Part shown: one piece after another, positions 26,104 through 34,249 of the stretch
How the letters are laid out: every line of letters begins with the position of its first letter
How positions within the stretch are numbered: the stretch's first letter is position 1
Assembly (NCBI RefSeq): GCF_900109755.1
Contig: NZ_FOAR01000010.1
Span: 1-64,000, forward strand
From: Pseudomonas agarici
GTDB taxonomy: Bacteria; Pseudomonadota; Gammaproteobacteria; Pseudomonadales; Pseudomonadaceae
Direction of reading: 5' to 3'
DNA length: 64,000 bases
The notes under the pieces: generated by a model
Told to the model about the DNA's origin: nothing
The model's database searches: none
What the model saw: only the letters and a program-made list of their open reading frames with translations
Translations under genes and position numbers: made by a program

Positions 26104-26264
26104 TGGCCTGTGTGGCTAGTTCTATGAGTCAATTTCGGCGCCCTAAATCCCTGGCTTGCGTTGCTGTTCCTCGCCATAGCCCGGCTATGACTCGTCACAG
26201 CGCCTTAGCCATGAACTTATGGCATCCGAACTTGAGCTAACGAACTCACCGTACAGGCCACTAG
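26100..26264 (+). repeat. 165-bp interspersed element with inverted ends (copy 2)
   Basis: Starts CTAGTGGCCTGT and ends ACAGGCCACTAG, the same length as the element at 18138-18302 and its near reverse complement. The left terminus provides the TAG stop of the LysR gene. Shared internal blocks include TTCTATGAGTCAAT, CTCGCCATAGCCCG and ATGACTCGTCA. Confidence 0.85.
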
Positions 26265-26315
26265 CGGCTTGTGGCGCCGCAATTGATTAACAGAACTGGC
26301 CACACAGGTGACTAG
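26261..26315 (+). repeat. Shortened 55-bp relative of the interspersed element
   Basis: Abuts copy 2 and shares its CTAG. It reads GTGGCGCCG, then AATTGATTAACAGAAC, and ends GTGACTAG, matching the terminal part of the element at 18138-18302. Its terminal CTAG supplies the stop codon of the convergent sensor kinase gene at 26312-26314. Confidence 0.7.
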
Positions 26316-27610
26316 AGCACCGGCAACCAGAGCCGCAAACGCGCCCCGCCCAGCGGCGACTGTTCGACCGTCAGGGTCCCGCCCTGGGCCTCGGCCGCCC
26401 GCCGACTGATCGCCAGACCCAGGCCAAAGCCTCCCGTGGACCGGTCGCGGCTGCGGTCCAGGCGGTAGAACGGCTCGAAGACCCGCTCGCGCTCCTGTTC
26501 GGGAATGCCAATGCCATCGTCATCGACCCACAGTTCACAACCTTCGGTGTTGGTGCAGATGCCGACCTGGATCCTGCGCTCACAATAACGGGTGGCATTG
26601 CGCAACAGGTTCTGTACGGCCCGCGCGGTCAGCCGTGGGTCGAGGGAAAACCGCTCCAGGGAGCCGTGCATCAGCACATCGATAACGATATCCGGAGCCT
26701 CCAACTCTTCGTCGAAACTGCCGAGGATACTGTCGACAAACTCATCGAGCGACACCATTACCCGCTCCGACACTCGCCCCGAGCTCTGCAGGCGACTGTA
26801 GGACAGCAACTCCAGCACCAACTCATCCAGCTCGCGGATATGCCCCACTAATCCTTGCAGACGCTCGCGCGAAGGCTGCGGTAAGTCATCCGAGAGGGCC
26901 AGGGCCATGCCGAAATCCAAGCGGGTCAAGGGTGTGCGCAGTTCATGGGACACAGCATTGAGCAGGTCGCGTTGCTGGTTGAGCAGGCATTCGATATCAC
27001 CGGCCATGGTGTCGAAGACTGCCGCCAACTCGCCGATATTGGAGCGCGGCGAGATATGCGTGCGTTCGCTCAACCGACCCTGGCCGATGCGTCGGGCGGT
27101 CTGCTTGAGGCGCTCCAGGTCGCGCCAGTGCGGCCGTAGCCAAAACAGCAGGCAAGCCAGCAGCGCCGCGCCGATCAGTACATTCATACTCCAATACAAC
27201 AGGTTGACGTCCAGCGGATCGGGCGGCACCACGCGCTCCACCGCCAGTTGCCCGTCCAGCGGCGAGGCCACCAGCTTGGCCGCGCCCCAGTCGCCCAAGC
27301 GGATCACATTCTCGCCACGGCGCAGGCGTTCCTGTTCAGGCTCGCTGAAACTGATGTCGTCAATACGGGCCAGCGCCACCCGCAACGGAGCGAAGCTCTT
27401 GTCCAGTTCGATCGCCAGCGCCGGCCATTGCTCGTTGGGCACCGCCTGAAACTGCCTGACCAACAGCTCCTGCATACCTCGGGACTGGTCAATGTTGTAG
27501 CCCATGAAACGGTCGCGAAAGAGCCCGATCACCAGGTCGGGCACCAGGTAGATCGCCGCGCTGTAGGTCACCATGGTCACCAGGTAGAGACGGATCAGAA
27601 TCTTCAGCAT
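26312..27610 (-). CDS. Sensor histidine kinase (RstB-like)
   Basis: 432 residues from the ATG at 27610 (MLKILIRLYLV), 4 nt after the response-regulator stop; the longer frame would run through the regulator gene. TM1 is near 5-27. A periplasmic domain follows, then TM2 (LIGAALLACLLFWLR) and a HAMP linker (LKQTARRIGQGRLSERT). The phosphorylated His is in AVSHELRTPLTR, the N box reads NLLRNATRY, and the G boxes are DDGIGIP and GGFGLGLAI. Overall architecture resembles RstB. It is cotranscribed with the response regulator and divergent from an RND efflux operon, which it may control. The stop codon falls in an interspersed repeat end. Confidence 0.88.
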   Translation of the reverse strand: MLKILIRLYLVTMVTYSAAIYLVPDLVIGLFRDRFMGYNIDQSRGMQELLVRQFQAVPNEQWPALAIELDKSFAPLRVALARIDDISFSEPEQERLRRGENVIRLGDWGAAKLVASPLDGQLAVERVVPPDPLDVNLLYWSMNVLIGAALLACLLFWLRPHWRDLERLKQTARRIGQGRLSERTHISPRSNIGELAAVFDTMAGDIECLLNQQRDLLNAVSHELRTPLTRLDFGMALALSDDLPQPSRERLQGLVGHIRELDELVLELLSYSRLQSSGRVSERVMVSLDEFVDSILGSFDEELEAPDIVIDVLMHGSLERFSLDPRLTARAVQNLLRNATRYCERRIQVGICTNTEGCELWVDDDGIGIPEQERERVFEPFYRLDRSRDRSTGGFGLGLAISRRAAEAQGGTLTVEQSPLGGARLRLWLPVL

Positions 27611-27614
27611 CGAT

Positions 27615-28316
27615 TCAGCATTCCCACTCGGAACGGCTGAACAGGTACCCCTTGCCCCACACGGTCTTGATCTTGCGGGCTTCGCCGGCATGGTCGTCGA
27701 ACTTGCGCCGCAGCTTGGAAATCGCCACGTCCACCGAACGATCGGTGCCGTTGAACTCGATGCCGCGCAGACGTTGCAGGATCTGGTCGCGGCTGAGAAC
27801 CTCACCGGCATGTCGGGCCAGCACCACCAGCAGGTTGTATTCGCCGCAAGACAGCTCCACGGGCTGCTCACGCCAGCTCACGGTGCGCTCGGACAGGTCG
27901 ATGCACAGGCTACCCATCAGGATCTGGTCGCTAGCCACCTGCGGCTCGCTGAGGCTGCTACGGCGCAACAGCGTGCGAACCCGAGCCAGCAGCACCCGCG
28001 GCTCGCAGGGCTTGCTCACATAGTCATCGGCGCCCATTTCCAGGCCTAGCACTTGGTCATGGCTGTCGTCGCGGGCGGTGAGCATCAGGATCGGCAGCGT
28101 CGCCGAATCGGCCCGCAACAGCCGACAGACCTGCAGGCCATCGAGACCGGGCAGCATCAGATCGAGGATCACCAGGTCCGGCGGATTCTGCCGGGCCTGC
28201 TCGCGTACCTGGTCGCCACGGGCCAGCACATTGACCTGATAGCCGTTGCGCTCCAGATAACTGGCAATCAGTTCGCAAAGCGCGGCGTCGTCTTCGACCA
28301 GGAGAATCGTCGGCAT
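27615..28316 (-). CDS. OmpR-family response regulator (RstA-like)
   Basis: A 233-residue two-domain regulator. The receiver has the acidic pair VEDDAA, the phospho-acceptor Asp in LVILDLMLPG, the conserved Thr in LMLTARDD and Lys in VSKPCEP. The C-terminal winged helix (about 130-230) contains LSCGEYNLLVVLARHAGEV and the recognition-helix region SVDVAISKLRRKF. Partner of the adjacent kinase. The 157-bp gap to the divergent efflux genes holds two AGCTTCACA repeats 31 bp apart (28380 and 28411), which could be binding half-sites. Confidence 0.9.
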   Translation of the reverse strand: MPTILLVEDDAALCELIASYLERNGYQVNVLARGDQVREQARQNPPDLVILDLMLPGLDGLQVCRLLRADSATLPILMLTARDDSHDQVLGLEMGADDYVSKPCEPRVLLARVRTLLRRSSLSEPQVASDQILMGSLCIDLSERTVSWREQPVELSCGEYNLLVVLARHAGEVLSRDQILQRLRGIEFNGTDRSVDVAISKLRRKFDDHAGEARKIKTVWGKGYLFSRSEWEC

Positions 28317-28473
28317 AAATTAACCACAAGTAGGTGAACAACCGTAAAGGATATACGCCCTTTCGTGTGCGCGAGCACCAGCTTCACACTTTTTCACCAA
28401 CCACCTACACAGCTTCACAGCACCTGTTGACAGCCACCCTTAGCATGCCTGGGGTCATTACTGGAACTTGATT

Positions 28474-29631
28474 ATGTTGAAGAAGCTGTTGGCCCTGCCT
28501 TGCCTGTCGGCCCTGGCTCTGCTGTTGAGCGCCTGCGATCGGTCCGTGGGCGAGCCCGAAGCCCCGCCCGCGCCCAAGGTGCGGGTCGAGACCATTCACA
28601 GCCAACCGCTGTCGATCAGCAGCGAACTGAGCGGGCGCATTGCCGCGCCGCGCATCGCCCAAGTCCGTGCGCGGGTTGCCGGTGTGGTGCTCAAGCGTAT
28701 GTTTGCCGAAGGCAGTGACGTCAAACAGGGCGATGTGCTGTTCCTGATCGACCCGGCACCGTTCAAGGCCGACCTCGACAGCGCCATGGCCAGCCTGCAG
28801 AAAGCCCAGGCTAATGCGTTCCAGGCGAAATTACAGCACCAGCGCTACCGCGAACTGGTGGACAGCAACGCCATCAGCCGCCAGGACTACGACAACGCCC
28901 AGGCCGCCGCGCGCCAGAGCGCCGCCGATGTCGCCGCCGGTCAGGCTGCGGTGCAGCGAGCGAAACTGAACCTGGACCATGCCACCGTCACCGCACCGAT
29001 CTCCGGGCGTATCGGTCGGGCGCTGGTCACCGAAGGCGCGCTGGTCGGCCACAACGAAAGCACCGCACTGGCGTTGATCCAGCAGTTGAACCCGATCCAT
29101 GCCGATCTGGCCCAGTCCACCCGAGAGCTGAACGATCTGCGTCGGGCCTTTCGCGCCGGTCAGTTGCAACAGGTCGGGCAGAACCAGGCCAAGGCGACGT
29201 TAATCCAGGACGACGGCAGCGCCTATCCGTTGCCCGGCAAGCTGCTGTTCACCGATATCAGCGTCGACCCAAGCACCGGGCAGATTATTCTGCGCAGCGA
29301 GTTCCCGAACCCGGATCTCGACCTGCTGCCGGGCAGCTTCGTGCGAGTCAAGGTCGAACAGGCGTTCAACCGCGAAGGCATCAGCGTGCCACAACGGGCG
29401 ATCCTACGCGACAGCGCCGGGGTGCCTCTGGTGCTGCTGGTGGACGCCGACCAGCGCGTGAGTCAGCAGCCGGTCAGCCTCGGCGCGGCGCAGAACGACC
29501 GCTGGATCGTCAACGATGGCCTCAAGCCTGGCGACCGCATCATCATCGAAGGCCTGCAGCACGCCCGCCCCAACGAACGGGTGCAGGTCGATGACGGCCC
29601 TATTTCCCTGGCCCGGTCCGAAGGACAGTGA
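28474..29631 (+). CDS. RND efflux periplasmic adaptor lipoprotein
   Basis: About 385 residues from the ATG at 28474 (MLKKLLALPCLSA); a TTG two codons earlier is less likely. The lipobox is LLSAC, so it is anchored to the inner membrane from the periplasmic side. MFP-family features: a lipoyl half-motif VRARVAGVVLKRMFAEGSDVKQGDVLF (about 60-85, given in pieces: RARVAGVV, EGSDVKQGD), a coiled-coil hairpin at about 95-160, and the second lipoyl half ATVTAPISGRIGRALVTEGALV (core APISGRIG). It feeds substrate to the pump encoded immediately downstream. No outer-membrane channel gene is present, so a shared channel such as an OprM-type protein is presumably used. Confidence 0.9.
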   Translation: MLKKLLALPCLSALALLLSACDRSVGEPEAPPAPKVRVETIHSQPLSISSELSGRIAAPRIAQVRARVAGVVLKRMFAEGSDVKQGDVLFLIDPAPFKADLDSAMASLQKAQANAFQAKLQHQRYRELVDSNAISRQDYDNAQAAARQSAADVAAGQAAVQRAKLNLDHATVTAPISGRIGRALVTEGALVGHNESTALALIQQLNPIHADLAQSTRELNDLRRAFRAGQLQQVGQNQAKATLIQDDGSAYPLPGKLLFTDISVDPSTGQIILRSEFPNPDLDLLPGSFVRVKVEQAFNREGISVPQRAILRDSAGVPLVLLVDADQRVSQQPVSLGAAQNDRWIVNDGLKPGDRIIIEGLQHARPNERVQVDDGPISLARSEGQ

Positions 29632-29633
29632 GC

Positions 29634-32600
29634 ATGCCGCATTTCTTTATCGACCGCCCGATCTTCGCCTGGGTGGTCGCGTTGTTTATCCTGCTGGCCG
29701 GCGCGCTCGCCATCCCCAAGTTGCCGGTGGCGCAGTACCCTAACGTCGCGCCGCCCAAGGTGGAAATCTACGCGGTGTACCCCGGTGCCTCGGCGCAGAC
29801 CCTCGACGAAAGCGTGGTCAGCCTGATCGAACAGGAACTCAACGGCGCCGATCATTTGCTCTACTTCGAATCCCAGAGCAGCCTGGGCAGTGCCACCATC
29901 ACCGCGACCTTCCAGCCCGGGACTAGCCCAGAGATGGCCCAGGTGGATGTGCAGAACCGCCTCAAGGCGGTCGAGCCGCGCCTGCCCGCCGCCGTCACCC
30001 AGCAAGGCTTGCAGGTGGAGAAGGCTTCTTCCGGCTTCCTATTGCTGGCTACCCTCACCTCCCATGACGGCCAATACGACGATACCGCGCTCAGCGACTA
30101 CCTGGCACGCAACGTGATGAACGAGATCAGGCGTCTGGACGGCGTCGGCAAAGCCCAACTCTACGGAGCCGAACGCGCCCTGCGAATCTGGATCGACCCG
30201 CAAAAGCTGGTGGGCTTCAACCTCACCGCCGCCGACATCAGCGCCGCCGTGGCAGCGCAGAACATCCAGGTTCCGGCCGGCAGCATCGGCGACCTGCCGG
30301 GGCCGTCGACCCAGGAAATCACGGCGGCGGTGCTGGTCAAGGGCCAGCTATCGCTCCCCCAGGAATTCGCCGATATTGTCCTGCGGGCCAACCCGGACGG
30401 GTCCAGCGTGCGCGTCGGCGATGTCGCCCGGGTCGAAGTGGGCAGCCAGGAATACCAATATTCGACACGCCTCAACGGTAAGCCCTCGACCGCCTTCAGC
30501 GTGCAACTGGCGCCCGGCGCCAACGCCCTGAAGACCGCGACGCTGGTGCGGGAGAAAATGGACGAACTGTCGCGCTACTTTCCGGCGAACGTGGAATACA
30601 AGATTCCCTACGACACCTCGCCGTTCATCAAGGTCTCGATCACCAAGGTGCTCTACACCCTCGGCGAAGCCATGCTGTTGGTGTTCGCCGTGATGTTCCT
30701 GTTCCTGCAGAATATCCGCTATACGCTGATCCCGACGCTGGTGGTGCCGGTGGCGCTGATGGGGACCTTTGCCACCATGCTGGCCCTGGGTTTCTCGATC
30801 AACGTGCTGACCATGTTCGGCATGGTGCTGGCCATCGGTATTCTGGTGGACGACGCCATCGTGGTGGTGGAGAACGTTGAGCGGATCATGGTCAATGAAG
30901 GCCTGGCGCCGAAAGCGGCGACTCGCAAGGCCATGGGCCAGATCAGCGGAGCAATCGTCGGCATCACCCTGGTGCTGGTGGCGGTGTTCATTCCCATGGC
31001 CTTTATGCAGGGCTCGGTCGGAGTGATCTACCAGCAGTTCTCGTTGTCCATGGCCACCTCGATCCTGTTCTCGGCGTTCCTTGCCCTGACCCTGACGCCG
31101 GCGCTCTGCGCGACCCTGCTCAAGCCAATCGCCAGGGACCGGCACGATGCCAAGGGGGGGTTCTTCGGCGGGTTCAATCGACGCTTCGAACAGATGAGCG
31201 CAGGCTACGAACGCTGGGTAATCCAAATCCTGAAACGCAGCGGTCGTTACCTGCTGCTCTACGGCTTGCTGCTGGTGGTTCTCGGCCTGCTGTTCAGCCG
31301 CCTGCCAGCCTCGTTCCTGCCGGTGGAAGACCAGGGCTACACCATCACTGATATCCAACTGCCGCCGGGTGCGAGCAAGAACCGCACGGTCAAGGTCGTG
31401 GAGCAAATCGAGGCCAATAACGCCACGGAGTCCGGTGTCGGAGACACCACCATGATCCTCGGTTTCAGCTTTTCCGGCAGCGGCCAGAACGCTGCGCTGG
31501 CCTTTACCACCCTCAAGGACTGGTCACAGCGCGGTGCCAGGGACACGGCGGCAGCCATCGCCGAACGGGCGAATATCGCCTTCGGCGACCTCAAGGATGC
31601 GCTGGCCTACGCCATCCTGCCGCCGCCGGTGAATGGCCTGGGCACCTCCAGCGGCTTCGAGCTGCGCCTGCAGGACCGTGGCGGCGTCGGTCATGCAACC
31701 TTGATGCTGGCCCGTACAGAGCTGCTGGCGGCGGCGGAAAAGAGCGAGGTACTGGCTAATGTCCGCGAAAGCGCCCTGGCCGAAGCACCGCAGGTGCAAT
31801 TGGAAGTCGACCGCAAACAAGCCAATGCTTTGGGCGTGTCGTTCGCCGATATCGGCAATATCCTCGCCACCGCTGTCGGTTCGTCCTATGTCAACGACTT
31901 CCCGAACCAGGGACGCATGCAGCGGGTGGTCATCCAGGCTGAGGGCGACAAGCGTGCCCAGGTGGAGGACCTGCTGAAGATCCATGTGCGCAACAACAAC
32001 GGCAAGATGGTACCGCTGTCGGCTTTTGTCGAAGCTCGCTGGATCCAGGGTCCGGCGCAACTGACCCGATACAACGGCTACCCGGCGATTGCTATCTCCG
32101 GCGAATCGGCGCCCGGCTACAGCACGGGCCAGGCCATGGAGGAAATGCAACGTCTGGTGACGCGGTTGCCAGCGGGCCTGGGCCTGGAATGGACCGGGCT
32201 GTCGTTGCAGGAGCGCTTGTCCGGCTCCCAGGCACCGATCCTGCTGGGCCTGTCGTTGCTGGTGGTATTCCTGTGCCTGGCGGCGTTGTACGAGAGCTGG
32301 TCGATTCCGACCTCGGTGCTGCTGGTGGTGCCGCTGGGGGTACTCGGCGCGGTGCTGGCGGTGACCTTGCGCGGAATGCCCAACGATGTGTTCTTCAAGG
32401 TGGGGCTGATCACCATCATCGGTCTGTCGGCGAAGAACGCGATCCTGATTATCGAGTTCGCCAAGAGCCTGTACGACGAAGGGCATGACCTGCCGAGCGC
32501 CACGGTGAAGGCCGCACGGCTGCGCTTGCGACCGATTATCATGACTTCGCTGGCGTTCATTCTCGGCGTGGTGCCGCTGGCAATCGCCACCGGGGCCAGT

Positions 32601-32723
32601 TCGGCGAGCCAACAGGCCATCGGTACCGGGGTGATCGGCGGGATGATCAGTGCAACCCTGGCGGTGGTGTTCGTACCCATGTTCTTTGTAGTAGTCATGA
32701 AACTGGTCACGCGCAAGGCCTGA
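29634..32723 (+). CDS. RND (HAE1) multidrug efflux pump
   Basis: 1029 residues from the ATG at 29634, 2 nt after the adaptor stop (a GTG two codons earlier is also in frame). The HAE1 hallmark FFIDRPIFAWV opens the protein. TM4 has the proton-relay aspartates in GILVDDAIVVVENVER, and TM10 has Lys in LSAKNAILIIEFAK. Large periplasmic loops lie at about 30-335 and 560-865. It exports hydrophobic drugs or metabolites using proton motive force; the substrate cannot be read. The last codons and stop form one arm of a 17-bp perfect inverted repeat. Confidence 0.92.
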   Translation: MPHFFIDRPIFAWVVALFILLAGALAIPKLPVAQYPNVAPPKVEIYAVYPGASAQTLDESVVSLIEQELNGADHLLYFESQSSLGSATITATFQPGTSPEMAQVDVQNRLKAVEPRLPAAVTQQGLQVEKASSGFLLLATLTSHDGQYDDTALSDYLARNVMNEIRRLDGVGKAQLYGAERALRIWIDPQKLVGFNLTAADISAAVAAQNIQVPAGSIGDLPGPSTQEITAAVLVKGQLSLPQEFADIVLRANPDGSSVRVGDVARVEVGSQEYQYSTRLNGKPSTAFSVQLAPGANALKTATLVREKMDELSRYFPANVEYKIPYDTSPFIKVSITKVLYTLGEAMLLVFAVMFLFLQNIRYTLIPTLVVPVALMGTFATMLALGFSINVLTMFGMVLAIGILVDDAIVVVENVERIMVNEGLAPKAATRKAMGQISGAIVGITLVLVAVFIPMAFMQGSVGVIYQQFSLSMATSILFSAFLALTLTPALCATLLKPIARDRHDAKGGFFGGFNRRFEQMSAGYERWVIQILKRSGRYLLLYGLLLVVLGLLFSRLPASFLPVEDQGYTITDIQLPPGASKNRTVKVVEQIEANNATESGVGDTTMILGFSFSGSGQNAALAFTTLKDWSQRGARDTAAAIAERANIAFGDLKDALAYAILPPPVNGLGTSSGFELRLQDRGGVGHATLMLARTELLAAAEKSEVLANVRESALAEAPQVQLEVDRKQANALGVSFADIGNILATAVGSSYVNDFPNQGRMQRVVIQAEGDKRAQVEDLLKIHVRNNNGKMVPLSAFVEARWIQGPAQLTRYNGYPAIAISGESAPGYSTGQAMEEMQRLVTRLPAGLGLEWTGLSLQERLSGSQAPILLGLSLLVVFLCLAALYESWSIPTSVLLVVPLGVLGAVLAVTLRGMPNDVFFKVGLITIIGLSAKNAILIIEFAKSLYDEGHDLPSATVKAARLRLRPIIMTSLAFILGVVPLAIATGASSASQQAIGTGVIGGMISATLAVVFVPMFFVVVMKLVTRKA

Positions 32724-32747
32724 AACTCTCAGGCCTTGCGCGTGACC
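32705..32747. terminator. 17-bp perfect inverted repeat over the pump stop codon
   Basis: GGTCACGCGCAAGGCCT (32705-32721) and its exact reverse complement (32731-32747) flank a 9-nt spacer. The left arm includes the pump codons for VTRKA and its stop. It lies between convergent genes and can form a strong hairpin in both transcripts, so it is a plausible bidirectional terminator. No T-tract follows. Confidence 0.65.
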
Positions 32748-32830
32748 ACCAGCATGGGCATAGGCCGTACTTTCAACCCCTCGGTGAAAGCGCAAAGGTC
32801 GGTGTCCGGATAGCAAACCCGGCGCGTGGA

Positions 32831-33466
32831 TCAAGCGGCCTTCAGCGCCCACTGCCGAGCAACGACCGCCAGCTCGGCCTTGGCCCGTTCCAGGGCCTCA
32901 AGGCGCGCCTCGGCCTCGGCAAACTGCAACGGCTGGGCGTCGACGAACTGCGGGTCCTGCACGCCGATAAAGGCAAACGCCGCCTTCAGCGCCGGGGTCA
33001 AGGCATCCATCGACGCTAACGGACTGCCGGGGCGCAGATCGGCGCCCCGGCTGGTCAGGAACAGCACCTTCTGCCGGCTCAACTGGCCGACAATGCCCTG
33101 CGGGGTATTCAGATAAGTCAGATCGGTACGGATGATGTTGTCGATAAAGGCCTTGAAGGTCGAAGGCATCGACCAGTTGTACATCGGCATGGCGAACAGG
33201 CAGGCATCGGCCTCTATCAATCGTTTGCACAGCGCATCCGAGGCAGCAAGTGTCTGCTTCATGGCCTCTGTGCGCGCCTGCGAGGGGGTATAAGTAGCGA
33301 CCGCAAACGCCTCGGTGACATGCGCGGGAGTTTCGACGCTCAGGTCCAGGTAATCGATTTCCAGCTCAACGCCGAGTTCGTGCAGTTGCTCGATAAAGTG
33401 CCGGGACAACGCTCTGGAGTTGGACCGTTCGCCTTTGGCGCTGGCGTCAACATGCATCAGCTTCAT
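32831..33466 (-). CDS. azoR: FMN-dependent NADH:quinone oxidoreductase/azoreductase (AzoR-like)
   Basis: A 211-residue flavodoxin-fold reductase. The N-terminal MKLMHVDASAKGERSNSR is the FMN phosphate-binding segment. MPMYNWSMPSTFKAFID and LTSRGADLRPGSP are the AzoR-family FMN contacts. These cytosolic enzymes reduce quinones and azo compounds by two electrons and protect against thiol or quinone stress. The AhpD-like gene lies 40 bp upstream on the same strand, so the two probably form a small redox operon. Confidence 0.88.
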   Translation of the reverse strand: MKLMHVDASAKGERSNSRALSRHFIEQLHELGVELEIDYLDLSVETPAHVTEAFAVATYTPSQARTEAMKQTLAASDALCKRLIEADACLFAMPMYNWSMPSTFKAFIDNIIRTDLTYLNTPQGIVGQLSRQKVLFLTSRGADLRPGSPLASMDALTPALKAAFAFIGVQDPQFVDAQPLQFAEAEARLEALERAKAELAVVARQWALKAA

Positions 33467-33505
33467 TACGAATAACCTCTTGGTGCACCAGGGAAAATAT
33501 TGACC

Positions 33506-33946
33506 TCAAACCGACAACTGTTGGCGGAACGCCACGGCCAGGCGGTTCCAGCAGTTGATCGAGGCAATCGCCACGCTCAGGTCGACCAGTTCGCATTCGC
33601 TGAACTGCAGGCGGACATGGGCGTATAATTCGTCACTGATTGGATGATTGGCGAGCAAGGTCAAGGCCTCGCTCCAGGCCAGCGCCGCCCGCTCGCGAGG
33701 GCTAAACAGAGGCGAATCACGCCACGCCAGAATACCGTGCAGGCGCCGTTCGGTTTCACCCTGACTGCGGGCCTCCTGGCTGTGCAGGTCGGCGTAGAAC
33801 GAACAATGGTTGAGTTGCGAGACCCGCAATCTCACCAATTCTAGCAGGGGCTTTTCAACGGACAGACCGAAGCTGACCTCTTCCAACAGCAGCAGCCCCT
33901 TAAGAGCCTGGGGTGAAGCAGCATAGAAATCCAGGCGCGGTTCCAA
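33506..33946 (-). CDS. AhpD-like carboxymuconolactone decarboxylase-family protein with one catalytic Cys lost
   Basis: A 146-residue all-helical protein. The start is TTG at 33946, preceded by GGAG; the resulting N-terminus MEPRLDFYAASPQALK fits the family well. Relatives have a CxxC pair followed by HSQEAR (GCAFCxDMHS type). Here the segment reads LNHCSFYADLHSQEAR, so the second Cys is Tyr; the codon reads TAC on the minus strand. The rest (GETERRL, RERAALAWSEALT) is well conserved. Loss of the resolving/attacking cysteine should abolish classical AhpD disulfide chemistry. It is upstream of azoR in the same orientation. Confidence 0.82.
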   Translation of the reverse strand: MEPRLDFYAASPQALKGLLLLEEVSFGLSVEKPLLELVRLRVSQLNHCSFYADLHSQEARSQGETERRLHGILAWRDSPLFSPRERAALAWSEALTLLANHPISDELYAHVRLQFSECELVDLSVAIASINCWNRLAVAFRQQLSV

Positions 33947-34249
33947 GGTGTGACTCCATCGTGATGGCTCATAACGCTGTTCACATGCTGCCCAGCCTAA
34001 GGCTTCGACATTGAATGACGGATAGCCAATCCGAGCTTTTTTGCAGAGGCCAACGCCGCACCCTGATCGGCTGGCGGAACTTGCCGCAAATGAGCTGAAC
34101 TGCCTGAACTCACCTATAGACTGTCGCTGCTAGGACTGTCTCGCCAGGCAATGCCGCTTGAGTAAAGCGATGAAGTGCTCAAAGGCCGCTACGAACCCAT
34201 TCGCGGCGGCCTTTCAATGAAGTGTCAGTAGTCTATGCCATCAATCCAC
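33947..34249. other. Intergenic region between the redox pair and the TRAP operon
   Basis: About 300 bp. The half next to 33947 should hold the promoter of the AhpD-like gene, but I cannot assign boxes. A terminator hairpin for the TRAP operon occupies 34181-34214. No other structure was seen. Confidence 0.5.
34181..34214 (-). terminator. Terminator hairpin after dctM
   Basis: AAAGGCCGC (34181-34189) and GCGGCCTTT (34206-34214) are perfect inverted arms. It lies 36 nt past the dctM stop on the minus strand, so it probably ends the itaconate/TRAP transcript. Confidence 0.65.

Noticed and set aside
27611..27871. 87-residue N-terminal extension of the sensor kinase frame
   Set aside because: It lies wholly inside the response-regulator gene and precedes a normal ATG with a transmembrane start, 4 nt after the regulator stop.
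28380..28420. AGCTTCACA direct repeats between the two-component system and the efflux genes
   Set aside because: Two imperfect copies 31 bp apart are suggestive, but OmpR-type sites usually lie about 10-11 bp apart; mentioned under the regulator gene only.
31524..32852. Long antisense frame (442 codons) opposite the RND pump gene
   Set aside because: Shadow of a GC-rich gene: low-complexity His/Gln/Arg composition, no motif, and no independent ribosome site.
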